The notes under the pieces: generated by a model
Told to the model about the DNA's origin: nothing
Seen by the model: the letters and a program-made list of their open reading frames with translations, nothing else
The model's database searches: none
Made by a program: the position numbers and the translations under genes
Shown here: positions 8,619 through 17,534 of the stretch, piece after piece
Layout: each line of letters begins with the position of its first letter
Position numbering within the stretch: position 1 is the first letter of the stretch
Assembly (NCBI RefSeq): GCF_003261055.1
Contig: NZ_CP030073.1
Span: 8,432,001-8,496,000 of the forward strand
Reading direction: 5' to 3'
Origin: Streptomyces cadmiisoli
GTDB taxonomy: Bacteria > Actinomycetota > Actinomycetes > Streptomycetales > Streptomycetaceae
Length of the DNA: 64,000 nucleotides

Positions 8619-9583
8619 TAGGCGTGGCCGGCCGTAGATCGTCCGGCGTCAAAACTCTTCCCATAGACCTGGAGTTGACGGTCAGACAATCGCCCGGAGC
8701 CGTCCGCGGAACCTGCACGTACCGAGGTGTCCGGGTCGTTGATCCAGTCGGCGAGGAACCGCAAGGCTTCGGAAGTCTGCGAGCCGGGTTCAGGCATATT
8801 TAGGGACAGCCACTGTCCGGAGTCCCCGGGAAAAATGAGGTTTTCATAGTTCAAGGTGACTTCACCGAGCAGGGGGTGCCAGTAGCGCCGAGTGCCGTGC
8901 GAGAACTCCTCCACGTCGTGTGCGGCCCACCAACGGTGGAAATCTTCGTCGGATAGCTGATCGATCAACTTGGCCAGCTGTGGATCATTCGGATATTGGC
9001 CCGCATACAGATGCAACCCCTTGACGACCATGCGGGCGGCCTTATCCCAATCAGTGAAAAGTTCGCGTGCCGCAGGATCGAGAAACATAAATCGCACCAG
9101 ATTGCGCTCGCGGGCTGGAACCGCCTCAAAATCGACAAACACCGCACGAGCCATCAAATTAAGGGCCAGAATGTCCAAACGATGCCCCAGGATCATGGCT
9201 GGGGCGTCCCGCAGGGCCTCAAGCAGCGCATACGCCCCCGGACGCACTCGCCGCAAAACGGGGGATCGACTCACCCCGACCGCGGACTGCGGCCTGGCCA
9301 GATTGAACAGATGCGCGCGCTCGGCATCATCCAGTCGAAGAGCTCGGGCCACAGCTTCCAGCACAGCTTCCGAGACGTTTGCCGCTCGCCCGCGTTCGAG
9401 CCGGATGTAGTAGTCCACGCTCAATCCGGCCGAGAGCGCCACCTCCTCGCGGCGCAGACCGGGAACGCGCCGACCACCCCCCGGCGTGACCCCAACCTGT
9501 TCAGGGGTCACCCGGGCGCGCCGCGAGCGTAGAAAATCGCTCAGCGCCTTGTTGTCATCCGAACCGGACAACGCCTTACCCAC
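8618..9583 (-). CDS. XRE-family regulator with MmyB-like ligand domain
   Basis: 321 aa. Residues 10-90 are an XRE helix-turn-helix with the subfamily sequence GGRRVPGLRREEVALSAGLS and VDYYIRLERGR. The remainder is an MmyB-like domain (FMFLDPAARELFTDWDKAAR, RWWAAHDV, GTRRYWHPLLGEVTLNYE), a PAS-like fold reported in this family to bind fatty acids. Such regulators usually control a neighbouring SDR; none is visible here. The stop codon TAG (8620-8618) lies at the junction with the intact IS630. Because the base beyond the far TA is also G on this strand, the pre-insertion sequence would read TAG too, so the protein was not altered. Confidence 0.9.
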   Translation of the reverse strand: MGKALSGSDDNKALSDFLRSRRARVTPEQVGVTPGGGRRVPGLRREEVALSAGLSVDYYIRLERGRAANVSEAVLEAVARALRLDDAERAHLFNLARPQSAVGVSRSPVLRRVRPGAYALLEALRDAPAMILGHRLDILALNLMARAVFVDFEAVPARERNLVRFMFLDPAARELFTDWDKAARMVVKGLHLYAGQYPNDPQLAKLIDQLSDEDFHRWWAAHDVEEFSHGTRRYWHPLLGEVTLNYENLIFPGDSGQWLSLNMPEPGSQTSEALRFLADWINDPDTSVRAGSADGSGRLSDRQLQVYGKSFDAGRSTAGHA

Positions 9584-10147
9584 GTATCAAGTCTATCTCT
9601 CTGTCTAGGACGCGGGCAACACACGCAGCCAAATAGCGTGACGGCAATTGTCCAATCTCCGTCGGCAAAGAGTCCGTCTTTGAATCGATTTCTCGGAAAA
9701 GTCGAGATGGCGACACCATCTTGCTCTTGGATCGAGAATGGGCGGCTAATACATGAGGAGTCTTTGAACGTCATCTCGGCGACCAACTTGATTGCCTATT
9801 GGGCCGCCGGTTGTGCCGAATGCCTCACTGTCGGCCAGGCGTCCGCCGCATCCGCGCCGACGGCCTGTTACCCGGTTGCCGCATCAACGGGATCAAACGG
9901 CGTCCTTCGGATCCTGCACTGTCAGTTGCCTGCCCGGGAAAGGGGGTCTGCCAGTACCCGGACCAATCGGCCTTGGCTGAAGGAGACCTGCCTGACCACC
10001 TCCAGAGGCTTTTCCGGCTGGTTCTCTGGAATTCGACACAAGGCCTGCCGGACACGCGGACCTTGCCGCCCAAGGCGAACCTTTGAGGCCGCCGCAGCGG
10101 CACCCCTCTGAGGACCGGTCTCTAGCCGCGCCTTGCCAGCTGATGGG
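9584..10147. other. Low-GC intergenic stretch, no gene recognised
   Basis: 564 bp. The first 200 bp are clearly less GC-rich than the window average, and the weak frames on either strand look random. It should hold the promoters of the divergent MmyB-like and SpoIIE-like genes, but I cannot point to a hexamer pair. Confidence 0.4.
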
Positions 10148-11440
10148 ATGAATACCGAAATGACCAGTACTGATCAGCCCGAACTCGCTGAGTCGAGGAA
10201 ACCCCGCGAGGCATCGGACGGAGCCAGGGCCCTGTCCGACGGGGACTACGCGTGCGAACGCGCCGCGGCCCTTGAACTCCAGCGCAACCTCCTTCCTCGC
10301 CGTCTGCGGGGAGGGATTGCGGTGGAGGCTGCCTCGCGCTACCTGCCCGCCGACACGGAGGCAGGAGTGGGAGGCGACTGGTTCGACGTGATCCCGCTGT
10401 CCGGCGCCCGGGTGGCACTCGTCGTCGGGGATGTGGTCGGACACGGTATTGACGCCGCAGCGACCATGGGCAGGCTCCGCACCGCCGTGCGCACGCTCGC
10501 GGATCTGGACCTACCTCCCGATGAGCTGCTGCGTCACCTCGATGACAGTGTCCGACGGCTGATCGACGAAGACGGCGACACCCCGGAGCAGGCTCCTGTG
10601 ATGGGTGCGACCTGCCTGTACGCCGTCTACGACCCGATCACCCGGCATTGCACGATGGCGCAGGCTGGGCATCTCCCGCCCGCGATAATCGATCCGCACG
10701 GGCACGTTACCTTCCCTGACCTGCCTACCGGAGCGCCGCTCGGCCTCGGTCTCGGGCTGGTCCCCTTCGAAGCCGTGGACGTCGAGCTGCCCGAGGGAAG
10801 TCTGCTCGCCCTCTACACCGACGGATTGGTCGAATCCCGGGACGAGGACATCGACGACGGCATACACCGCCTGGTCGCCACCTTGGCGCACCCTGACCAG
10901 TCCCTGGAGGACCTGTGCTCGTCGGCGATGGAATCCCTGCCGGCTCGGGCACCATCCGACGACATCACCTTGCTTCTCGTCCGGATCCGCACGCTCAACG
11001 CGAGTCAGATTGCTTCCTGGGACCTGACCACCGAGCCGGCCGTTGTTCGCACCGCCCGACATCTGGCCGCCCGTCAGCTCAGCGAATGGGGGCTGGAGCA
11101 CCTCGTGTCCACCACGGAGCTGGTCGTCAGTGAACTGGTCACCAACGCGATCCGCCACGGAGCTGGCCCGATCCGGCTGCGGCTCATTCAGCATAACGTC
11201 CTGACCTGCGAAGTCTTCGACAGCGGAATCTGCTCCCCGCGTGTGCGTCATGCTCGGATCATCGATGAGAACGGTCGGGGCCTCTACATGGTTGCTCAGG
11301 TGTCCCGCAGATGGGGATTCCGATCCGCAACGGAAGGCAAGCTCGTCTGGGTCGAACAAGACCTGGCCTCCGCGCCTGCGCACTCTCATGGGCTCTGCCC
11401 ACCCCAAGCGGCCGACGCTCACCCGGCGCGCATCGCGTAG
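10148..11440 (+). CDS. SpoIIE-type PP2C phosphatase with HATPase domain
   Basis: 430 aa cytoplasmic regulator. Residues 40-285 are a PPM/SpoIIE serine phosphatase: LQRNLLPRRL, GGDWFD at 75-80, GDVVGHG at 94-100, MAQAGHLPPAI, ALYTDGLVE and SDDITLLLV, which supply the metal-binding Asp residues. Residues from about 295 form an anti-sigma-factor-type HATPase (N-box SELVTNAIRHGAGP, DSG, GRGLYMV). Proteins with this domain order act in partner-switching cascades, dephosphorylating an anti-anti-sigma factor and possibly binding a sigma factor. No sensory GAF/PAS domain is present and no STAS partner lies nearby. The start ATG 10148 is chosen over the in-frame TTG at 10133. Confidence 0.92.
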   Translation: MNTEMTSTDQPELAESRKPREASDGARALSDGDYACERAAALELQRNLLPRRLRGGIAVEAASRYLPADTEAGVGGDWFDVIPLSGARVALVVGDVVGHGIDAAATMGRLRTAVRTLADLDLPPDELLRHLDDSVRRLIDEDGDTPEQAPVMGATCLYAVYDPITRHCTMAQAGHLPPAIIDPHGHVTFPDLPTGAPLGLGLGLVPFEAVDVELPEGSLLALYTDGLVESRDEDIDDGIHRLVATLAHPDQSLEDLCSSAMESLPARAPSDDITLLLVRIRTLNASQIASWDLTTEPAVVRTARHLAARQLSEWGLEHLVSTTELVVSELVTNAIRHGAGPIRLRLIQHNVLTCEVFDSGICSPRVRHARIIDENGRGLYMVAQVSRRWGFRSATEGKLVWVEQDLASAPAHSHGLCPPQAADAHPARIA

Positions 11441-11799
11441 GCGGGTCACCGACTGCCGATTGAACAACCACGTCGGGCTGCGGGGCGAGAGCACTGAGCG
11501 AACGTGGGGAGCGCCACTCGGTGATCCCCGGACAAGGCGTCGCCCCGCTATCTGGACGAGCTGTGGTTGGCGAAGGGTTGTGCGCTCAGATTTCGTTGCA
11601 CTTGTCGCAGGTCACGCCATCACCGTTTCGGGGGGTGCAACCCCGTCGCCTGGCCCTGGGCGGAGCAGAACGAGCCTCGCCGCGAGGGCGCCATAGCCCT
11701 GGCTAAGAACGGCGTCCGACTCGGAGACGGCAAGGACGCCGTTCTTGGCCGGGCAGCGGAACGTGTGTCCCCTCAGCGAGAAGAAGATCGAGGATAGCG
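11441..11799. other. Intergenic with large hairpin
   Basis: 359 bp between the phosphatase and the small protein at 11800. No coding frame is convincing. The main feature is the inverted repeat at 11701-11750, given separately. Confidence 0.4.
11701..11750. terminator. Long inverted repeat, probable terminator
   Basis: Arms of 17 bp (11701-11717 and 11734-11750, AAGAACGGCGTCC against GGACGCCGTTCTT plus four outer bases with one wobble) around a 16 nt loop. It lies downstream of the SpoIIE-like gene and upstream of the gene at 11800, with no T-run, as usual in streptomycetes. The loop is longer than ideal for a terminator. Confidence 0.55.
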
Positions 11800-12048
11800 A
11801 TGCCGAACTCTCACGAGCTCGAAGCCGTACTGATTAGGATGGGCCGCATGACCAGCGGTTTCCGGGAATGTCCCGAGTGCGGCCGGCCCATGAGGCCCGG
11901 TGGTCTTGTACTTGCGCGGCGGGAAGACGATGGCCGGCGGATGTGCCGGTCGCTGTGGGCGTGCGCCAGTCGGCATGTCTGGTGGAAATGGGTGGACGCG
12001 CCGAGCGAGCCCTTTGAGATCTGCCCGTGGCTGCAACTGTTCCGCTGA
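11800..12048 (+). CDS. Small Cys-rich (zinc-ribbon-like) protein
   Basis: 82 aa with ATG 11800 set by GAGG at 11790-11793. A CPECGRPM knuckle at residues 24-31 is followed by further Cys in RRMCRSLWACAS and EICPW, a layout suited to one zinc ion. The C-terminus is rich in Trp (SLWAC, VWWKWVD, PWLQLF). It resembles small streptomycete proteins without assigned function; I do not recognise a named family. Binding of nucleic acid or protein is only an inference from the knuckle. Confidence 0.55.
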   Translation: MPNSHELEAVLIRMGRMTSGFRECPECGRPMRPGGLVLARREDDGRRMCRSLWACASRHVWWKWVDAPSEPFEICPWLQLFR

Positions 12049-12456
12049 CACCGAATGCTGGCTTCAGCGGTCACGTTGCCTGCTGGCCGTCGTCCCCATG
12101 CTCCCGCTGGGGGTGAGCACCGTCCTCCTGCAGGACAATCGTGTTGCTGCCAGGGCGTCCTGGAGGCGTGCCGTGCCGCATATGAATGCCTTCGTGAGCG
12201 TCGACTGGCCGCGGCGACCGCCGAGGTTTCGACTCCGAGTAGCTCCCGCTCGCGGAGCCCAGGCACGAATGCCTGGATGGTAACCCCTGGTAGCCGACAC
12301 CGGCGTTGTCCGTTTCGCCGAACGTCGCCCGATGTGACGTACCAACCTCGCATTCATTGTCCAACTACTTGCTGGAAAGCACACTTGACTACAAACGCGT
12401 GGGTCGCCTGACCTCGGAAGAGTTGCCCCCGCACCCGGCCCATGGGAAGAGAAAGC
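12049..12456. other. Intergenic, no gene recognised
   Basis: 408 bp. Frames are open on both strands but are Arg/Ser/Pro-rich in the way shadow frames are, and none has a good start. Nothing supportable. Confidence 0.4.
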
Positions 12457-12984
12457 ATGCGTAGCAGACACGCTCGGGCGGTTGCGGCGATGGCCTTGGT
12501 ATTGGTGCTCGCCTCGTGCACCAGCGATGGTTCGCAGGAGAGCGGTGACTCGGGGGCATTGCTCGGCCCCGTGCCTGCTGAACCCGCGGCGCAGCCGCCA
12601 CGCAGCGCCGTAACGGCCGCTCAGAACCTTGCTCATGAACTGGACTTCGATCACGTGAAGGACCTCACCGCAGTGTTCGACGAGCGCGGCAGCAATGGGA
12701 ACTGCCGGCTTTCGTACGCGATGCTGACACCGATGAGTCACGCCGTGGCCTACACGCGATCCGAGGACGTGTTGGGCGGCGATGGGAACGGGATAGACGT
12801 CCTCTTGTATGCAGACGCCGGAAAGGCGCGCAGCGCTGCGGATTGGTGGCGGAACTGTGGCCGTGACCTGACCCCGGACGTCGTGACCTACGGCAATTTC
12901 GTTGTCGTCGGCGACTACATCGGCCCTCAGGCTCGCAGTATCCGGATCGAGACCACCCTCGTGGATCTCTACGGCCCTGAGTGA
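12457..12984 (+). CDS. Putative lipoprotein of unknown function
   Basis: 175 aa from ATG 12457, with GGGAAGAGAAAG just upstream. A short basic N-region (MRSRHARAV), a hydrophobic stretch and the lipobox LASC predict signal peptidase II processing and export to the outer membrane face. A flexible Ser/Pro/Ala linker (to about residue 45) leads to a compact domain with two Cys (NCRLSY, NCGRDL) that may pair, resembling small sensor-like lipoprotein domains. It stands alone, in the same direction as the gene at 11800. Confidence 0.75.
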   Translation: MRSRHARAVAAMALVLVLASCTSDGSQESGDSGALLGPVPAEPAAQPPRSAVTAAQNLAHELDFDHVKDLTAVFDERGSNGNCRLSYAMLTPMSHAVAYTRSEDVLGGDGNGIDVLLYADAGKARSAADWWRNCGRDLTPDVVTYGNFVVVGDYIGPQARSIRIETTLVDLYGPE

Positions 12985-13262
12985 TCAAACGAGTTCGCCC
13001 CGGCGTTGCCGCCGATGTCGTACGCGGCTCATACGCTCCCGATGGTGGCGATGGAGACCAACGAGGTCAGCCCCCGAAGAGGACGCCGAACAGAATCCCC
13101 CCGGCCCACTGCCTCGGAGGGCTGGGCGGCCCTGCTTCCACCTTGCTCAGCTCCTGCCCGCCCGATCTGACCGGTCCAGGCCAAACCTGCTGGACCAGGC
13201 TGCACAAGTGCGTAGAACGCTTTCGACATCGCCCACCATGGATCTGCTGCCGGCGGTCTGGC

Positions 13263-13982
13263 CTACTCGGATTTACCGAGGGCAGAGGCGTACGGGCCCT
13301 CGGTCGCCTTCAGCCGCTGCATGCCGGTCAGCCGGACGGCGAAGTGTACGGCCGCCGCCGCTGCGAGAATGTCCAGAGAATCGGCAACTATCACTTGGAG
13401 TACGGCGTCCCGGATCTCTTCGAGAGTTTCCGCTTTCGCGTAGCGTTGCCCGGTGTAGCGGTTGAACAGGACCGAGGAAATGAACAGGCCCCACCACAGG
13501 TTGACCGGCCACAAGGAGACCTTCTGCGTCTCGCCGTCGCTCGGCAGCCGCGTGCTGGCGCCCCACATGTCCACGGCGATCCGGTAAGGCATCCAGAACT
13601 GTGCCAGGGGGATGAACCAGGATCCGATGGCCCAGCCGGGGCCGTTTCGGAACTTGTCCGGCCCGAGCACGCCGGCGTCGCGGCGCACCCAGTGGAACCA
13701 GATGATGAAGACGATCGAGCAGGCGAAATACGTGGAGACCTGGAACGTTCCTGCCGTCTCGTACAGCGTGTCGGCGCTCTCCAACTCCCGTTGCGAGGCG
13801 AACGCAAAGCGCTCCTCACCGTTGATCAGCGTGTACGTCCGTACGCCTGCGTAGACGGCGAACAGGTCACTGAGCGCGACGGCCGCCAGCAGGGCCGACA
13901 CACTGACCACGAGGAAGCGCGGCACGCGCGGCACCCGGTTGGGCAGCGCAGGACGTGGACGAAGATCGCTGGATGCGGACAT
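13263..13982 (-). CDS. DUF4328 domain membrane protein
   Basis: 239 aa from ATG 13982; the frame extends to 14078, but the upstream residues do not fit the family. About five transmembrane segments can be read: VVSVSALLAAVALSDLFAVY, YFACSIVFIIWFHWVRRD, WAIGSWFIPLAQFWMPYRIA, LWPVNLWWGLFISSVLF and LQVIVADSLDILAAAAAVHF. The WFHWVRRDAGVLGPDKFRNG and GSWFIPLAQFWMPYRI region is the hallmark of DUF4328, a family common in streptomycetes with unknown role. It faces the plus-strand methyltransferase. Confidence 0.8.
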   Translation of the reverse strand: MSASSDLRPRPALPNRVPRVPRFLVVSVSALLAAVALSDLFAVYAGVRTYTLINGEERFAFASQRELESADTLYETAGTFQVSTYFACSIVFIIWFHWVRRDAGVLGPDKFRNGPGWAIGSWFIPLAQFWMPYRIAVDMWGASTRLPSDGETQKVSLWPVNLWWGLFISSVLFNRYTGQRYAKAETLEEIRDAVLQVIVADSLDILAAAAAVHFAVRLTGMQRLKATEGPYASALGKSE

Positions 13983-14305
13983 GCAGAAGGCCCCCCACAG
14001 GCAGAGAAACGGGATCAGGCGCGGAAGATCGCGCGCTGAGGAAAGATACGTCCGCCGTGGGCCGCTCGTCCATGACAAAACTGCAGGGCCGGAGCCCGGA
14101 CATGGCGCGTGGCCGAGGGCGGCTCAGATCAAGTGGTTCAGTCGGCAGTGCCTGCCATCTGAAGGGTTCATGCACAGCTCTCGCTTTGCCGCACGGACCC
14201 CGCAGCGTCGCCGTCCTCAGGTCTGCGCGAGACCGCCCGGGCCGCGATCCAATAGCCGATGCCCGGTCCTGGACAACGCAGTCGACTCACACTCCTCGGA
14301 GCGTC
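13983..14305. other. Divergent intergenic region
   Basis: 323 bp between the DUF4328 gene and the methyltransferase. Plus-strand frames continue open through it, but no start in it has a better ribosome site than 14306. No repeat or hairpin noted. Confidence 0.35.
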
Positions 14306-15076
14306 ATGCCGGACATGGTGCTCTTGCGGCTCAATGTGCCCGGGCTCTACAAACGGGTCATGCCACGAAGCGATTTCACCCGCCCAAGCCCTGTGTGGTT
14401 CTTCCGCGAGTACGAGCCCGTCGGCGTCGACCTGGGCAGCCCGGCTGCGGTGGCTGCCTACGATCGGAATCAAGGCACCGATCCGTACGCCGACGATGCG
14501 TTGCTCGACCGTCTCGGTGTTGGCGAGGGTACGCGCCTGGTGGATCTGGCCTGCGGCACCGGCTCGTTGGTCGTTCAGGCGGCCCGACGTGGGGCCGAGG
14601 CGCATGGCGTTGATGTCTCCGAGGAGATGCTTGCCTTTGCTCAAGCCAGGGCCGAACGGGCCGGCGCCAGCGCCCATTGGCACCAAGCCGGGTTCTTGGA
14701 CTACGTGCACCACGCTGAGCCCGCGGACGTGGTGACCACCAAGTCGGCCCTTCACCAGCTGCCCGATTTCTGGAAGCAGCACTCGCTTCTCAACGCGGCC
14801 GGCATGCTGCGCCCGGGCGGCACCTTCTACCTGTGGGACGTCATGTTCAGTTTCCCACCAGGGGACGCCGCGGAGCATCTGCAGCGGTGGATCGACACCG
14901 CTGGCCGCCCTGAGGGCCGGGGTTTCACTCGGTCGGACTTCGAGGCACATGTCCGAGAAGAGTTCTCCACTTACGACTGGATCCTTGAGGGCATGCTGGA
15001 ACGGGCGGGCTTTGAGATCGTCTCGCGAGCGTTCCACTCATCGACACACGGCGAGTTCCGCTGCCGTCGTCGATAG
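14306..15076 (+). CDS. Class I SAM-dependent methyltransferase
   Basis: 256 aa from ATG 14306 (GGAG four bases upstream; ATG 14360 is an alternative close to the family's WFFREYEPVG start). Motif I is LVDLACGTGSLVVQAARRGA, with the acidic motif II in GVDVSEEM and the post-motif segment DVVTTKSALHQLPDFWK. The glycine-rich LRPGGTFYLWDVM strand follows. It belongs to the large UbiE/Mtf25-like group; the methyl acceptor cannot be inferred. It is isolated between DUF4328 and HIT genes, so the context gives no pathway. Confidence 0.85.
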   Translation: MPDMVLLRLNVPGLYKRVMPRSDFTRPSPVWFFREYEPVGVDLGSPAAVAAYDRNQGTDPYADDALLDRLGVGEGTRLVDLACGTGSLVVQAARRGAEAHGVDVSEEMLAFAQARAERAGASAHWHQAGFLDYVHHAEPADVVTTKSALHQLPDFWKQHSLLNAAGMLRPGGTFYLWDVMFSFPPGDAAEHLQRWIDTAGRPEGRGFTRSDFEAHVREEFSTYDWILEGMLERAGFEIVSRAFHSSTHGEFRCRRR

Positions 15077-15229
15077 CTGCCGAGCCTCCGGCGCAAGCGA
15101 GCACCTTGGCCGGCCGGCGTTGCCAGCTAGCCATGGGGGACTTGTCGAGTGCGAAATGGTGGCCGCTGGCGGGATGGCTCACAGAGGGGGAGTCAGTAAT
15201 CATAAGGCCGTTTGGGAGTGGAGGGCGCC

Positions 15230-15697
15230 GTGTCCGAGGGTTCCGGAGCAGATAGCGGTTGTCTGGCGTGTGACCTCATGACGGGCAGAGCTCCGCTGCC
15301 GGGCGGTAGCGTGCTACGGACTGATGTGTGGGTCGTCGAGCACTGTGTGGGGCCACTTGGTCTGGGCACCCTTGTGGTCAAGCCGGTTCGGCATGTGGTG
15401 CACGTGGCTGAGTTGACGGAGCGGGAGTCCGGTGAGCTGGGACGGCTTCTGCAGAGGGTGAGCGCCGCCGTCACGGAGGTCATGGCTCCGGAGCAGGTGT
15501 ATGTCTGCCTGTGGTCGCACGCCGGCGGCGTTCCGGGCCACATCCACTTCGTCGTGCAGCCTGTTGGGAGGCGGGACATGGCGCGGTTCGACGCTTTCGG
15601 TCCCGCACTGCAGGTGGCCATGGGCGGAGCAGGGTGTTTCCCCGATGCAGCCGAGGTCGAGCAGGTCTGCGAACGTCTGAGGCAAGCCCTCGCATGA
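15230..15697 (+). CDS. HIT family protein with degenerate histidine triad
   Basis: 155 aa, start GTG 15230 with GTGGAGGG upstream. The N-terminal CLACDLM knuckle and the LGTLVVKPVRHVVHVAEL strand are typical of HIT hydrolases, which cleave nucleoside phosphoramidates or dinucleoside polyphosphates. The triad region reads PGHIHFVVQP. The first and the middle (nucleophile) His align, but the third His of HxHxHxx is Val. It may be a slower or altered HIT enzyme, or a GalT-like branch. Confidence 0.85.
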   Translation: MSEGSGADSGCLACDLMTGRAPLPGGSVLRTDVWVVEHCVGPLGLGTLVVKPVRHVVHVAELTERESGELGRLLQRVSAAVTEVMAPEQVYVCLWSHAGGVPGHIHFVVQPVGRRDMARFDAFGPALQVAMGGAGCFPDAAEVEQVCERLRQALA

Positions 15698-15972
15698 ACT
15701 GGTCCCGCCAGGTCGGCCTGCTTGCCCGTCGTCATCGTGAGCGGCAGTGGTAAGCCCGGAGTCTTGATCCGCGTCGTACTGATCCGGGGAAAAGCCGGCG
15801 GATCGAGCTGTGTGAGCAGCTTGACCGAGTCCGGCTAGCGCTGCCGAACGAGATGGTGACAACGCCGCGGCCAAGGAACTGCTGGCAGTGAGTTCCGGCA
15901 GCGCAAGAGCTCGTCAGGCTCAGCGCATGACACCGTGCAGAATGCCGGTACGACGAGCTATAGCCTCCGTCT

Positions 15973-16764
15973 GTGACCAGCAGCCACAGGCAGAACGACA
16001 GCGAACACCTCGGCCATCTATCTCCGCATCAGATGATCCTGGACAGCACGGACTGGGCATCTCTCGCCACCCCGTCCGGCACCGGCGAAGCCCTGCCGGC
16101 GGCCCTGAAGCGCATCCTGGACACCGACCCGATTGCCAGGGCGACCGCCGTCAGTGACGTACTCCGGGCCGTCACCCACCAGAACACCATCTACCCAGCC
16201 ACCGTGCCTGTAGCGCTCTGCATCGCAGCTGTCCTTGACCACCCGGCCATCACGGCGGGTGAATTCGAGGACGTCGCAGGCATGCCTCCGCGCCGCCCGA
16301 CTCTCGTGAGTCTGCTCGACTGGCTCAGCGACGCCGCGTATGACGCAAACGACGAGAGCCTCGCCATTTCCGAACGTCCCTACGGGGAGGGAATTCTCCA
16401 TGAGGACGCGGAGATGCGCGCCTTTCGGGACCTGAGACCGGCGATCTTCGCCCCTGTATATCGCCTCCTCTGCCACGGCCGCGCAGACGTACACGACGCT
16501 GCCTTGATCGCCACCATCCCCCTCACAGAACATCCAGTTCTCATCACGTACCGGGGCAAGTTGACCGACCATGCTCACCGCCTGCTGGCCACCAGCACAG
16601 ACCGTCGCAAGCGTGATCGTGTCCTGGACGCACTCAAAGTGTGGGGACACGACGTCCGCAGCCTGGAAAGCGCGGAGGACGTTGCAGCCCGCGAGCTGCG
16701 TGTCCGTCGGGCTACCGGACGGGCTTCCTGGGCGGGTGGCTACTCCGAGTCCCCACCGTTCTGA
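15973..16764 (+). CDS. Conserved-looking streptomycete protein, unknown function
   Basis: 263 aa from GTG 15973; ATG 16033 (MILDSTDWASL) is an alternative and perhaps likelier start. The protein is mostly helical, with paired helices of HEAT-like character (LPAALKRILDTDPIARATAV, DVHDAALIATIPL) and a conserved-looking acidic segment FRDLRPAIFAPVYRLL. No catalytic motif or signal peptide. It may be a cytoplasmic scaffold or an immunity-type protein; this is inference from shape only. Confidence 0.65.
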   Translation: MTSSHRQNDSEHLGHLSPHQMILDSTDWASLATPSGTGEALPAALKRILDTDPIARATAVSDVLRAVTHQNTIYPATVPVALCIAAVLDHPAITAGEFEDVAGMPPRRPTLVSLLDWLSDAAYDANDESLAISERPYGEGILHEDAEMRAFRDLRPAIFAPVYRLLCHGRADVHDAALIATIPLTEHPVLITYRGKLTDHAHRLLATSTDRRKRDRVLDALKVWGHDVRSLESAEDVAARELRVRRATGRASWAGGYSESPPF

Positions 16765-16947
16765 CCGACGAACTCCGCAGTGCTCGTGCCGAAGATCCGT
16801 CGGTTCTCCACCGGGACTGGAAGCGCCGGACAGCGACCGGGGCGGCGGCTTATCCGGCCCTGGAGCGCAGTTGCAGCGTCCGATGTCAGTGCCCTTGTCT
16901 AGGGTGGCGGTGATCTTACCGATGACACATCCGAGGGGAACTCAACG

Positions 16948-17424
16948 ATGGGTGCCAGTGGTTGGGAGTACGTCACTCCGTACAGAGGTAGCGTCGAGGA
17001 GTCCTTGGAGGCCTTGCACGCGCAGGTCTTTGATGAGGACTTCGGCGACGACGACTCCTACCAGGACGTTGAGGAGCTCTGGCGGGACGTGGAGTTCATG
17101 GGCCAGGAAGGAACCCATTCGATCCTGGACATTCAGCGAGTCGTCCGCACAACCGCCGCCCCGTCGGACAAGAACATCGAGGACTACGGGACGCTGCGTC
17201 CACTGGCGCAGGAGCGCATCGTGCACCACTTCGCTACTGATCGCCCGTCACCGGGTCAGTTCGAGGAAACACTCATGCAGGCTCGTGCGGACTTCGGATA
17301 TCGGCCGGACCGTGCGGAAACGCTCCTCGACGAGTGCAGAATGCGGTGGACCGGTCTGTACGTTCTGCTGTACACCGGTGCTGAGCCCACCCACTTGGGG
17401 ATTTTCGGGTTCTCGGGCGACTGA
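16948..17424 (+). CDS. Hypothetical acidic protein
   Basis: 158 aa from ATG 16948, highly acidic in the first third (VFDEDFGDDDSYQDVEELW). No membrane segment, signal peptide or known motif. The C-terminal half (ADFGYRPDRAETLLDECRMRW, YVLLYTGAEPTHLGIFGFSG) looks folded with a beta strand. The length, acidity and isolated position resemble small immunity or inhibitor proteins, but no toxin partner lies nearby, so no function is assigned. Confidence 0.65.
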   Translation: MGASGWEYVTPYRGSVEESLEALHAQVFDEDFGDDDSYQDVEELWRDVEFMGQEGTHSILDIQRVVRTTAAPSDKNIEDYGTLRPLAQERIVHHFATDRPSPGQFEETLMQARADFGYRPDRAETLLDECRMRWTGLYVLLYTGAEPTHLGIFGFSGD

Positions 17425-17534
17425 GCCACATCGGCAGAGCTCTGGCGGAGGCCAATGTGTCACTGTCGCCATCAGCACCCAGGTGCCCTGACTGTCTCGG
17501 CCGGGGTCCCGTCGTTGCGTCGTAGACTCTCAGC

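Noticed and set aside
9638..10111. 158-codon plus-strand open frame upstream of the SpoIIE-like gene
   Set aside because: No ribosome site, no protein-like periodicity, and it runs to random Arg/Cys-rich sequence.
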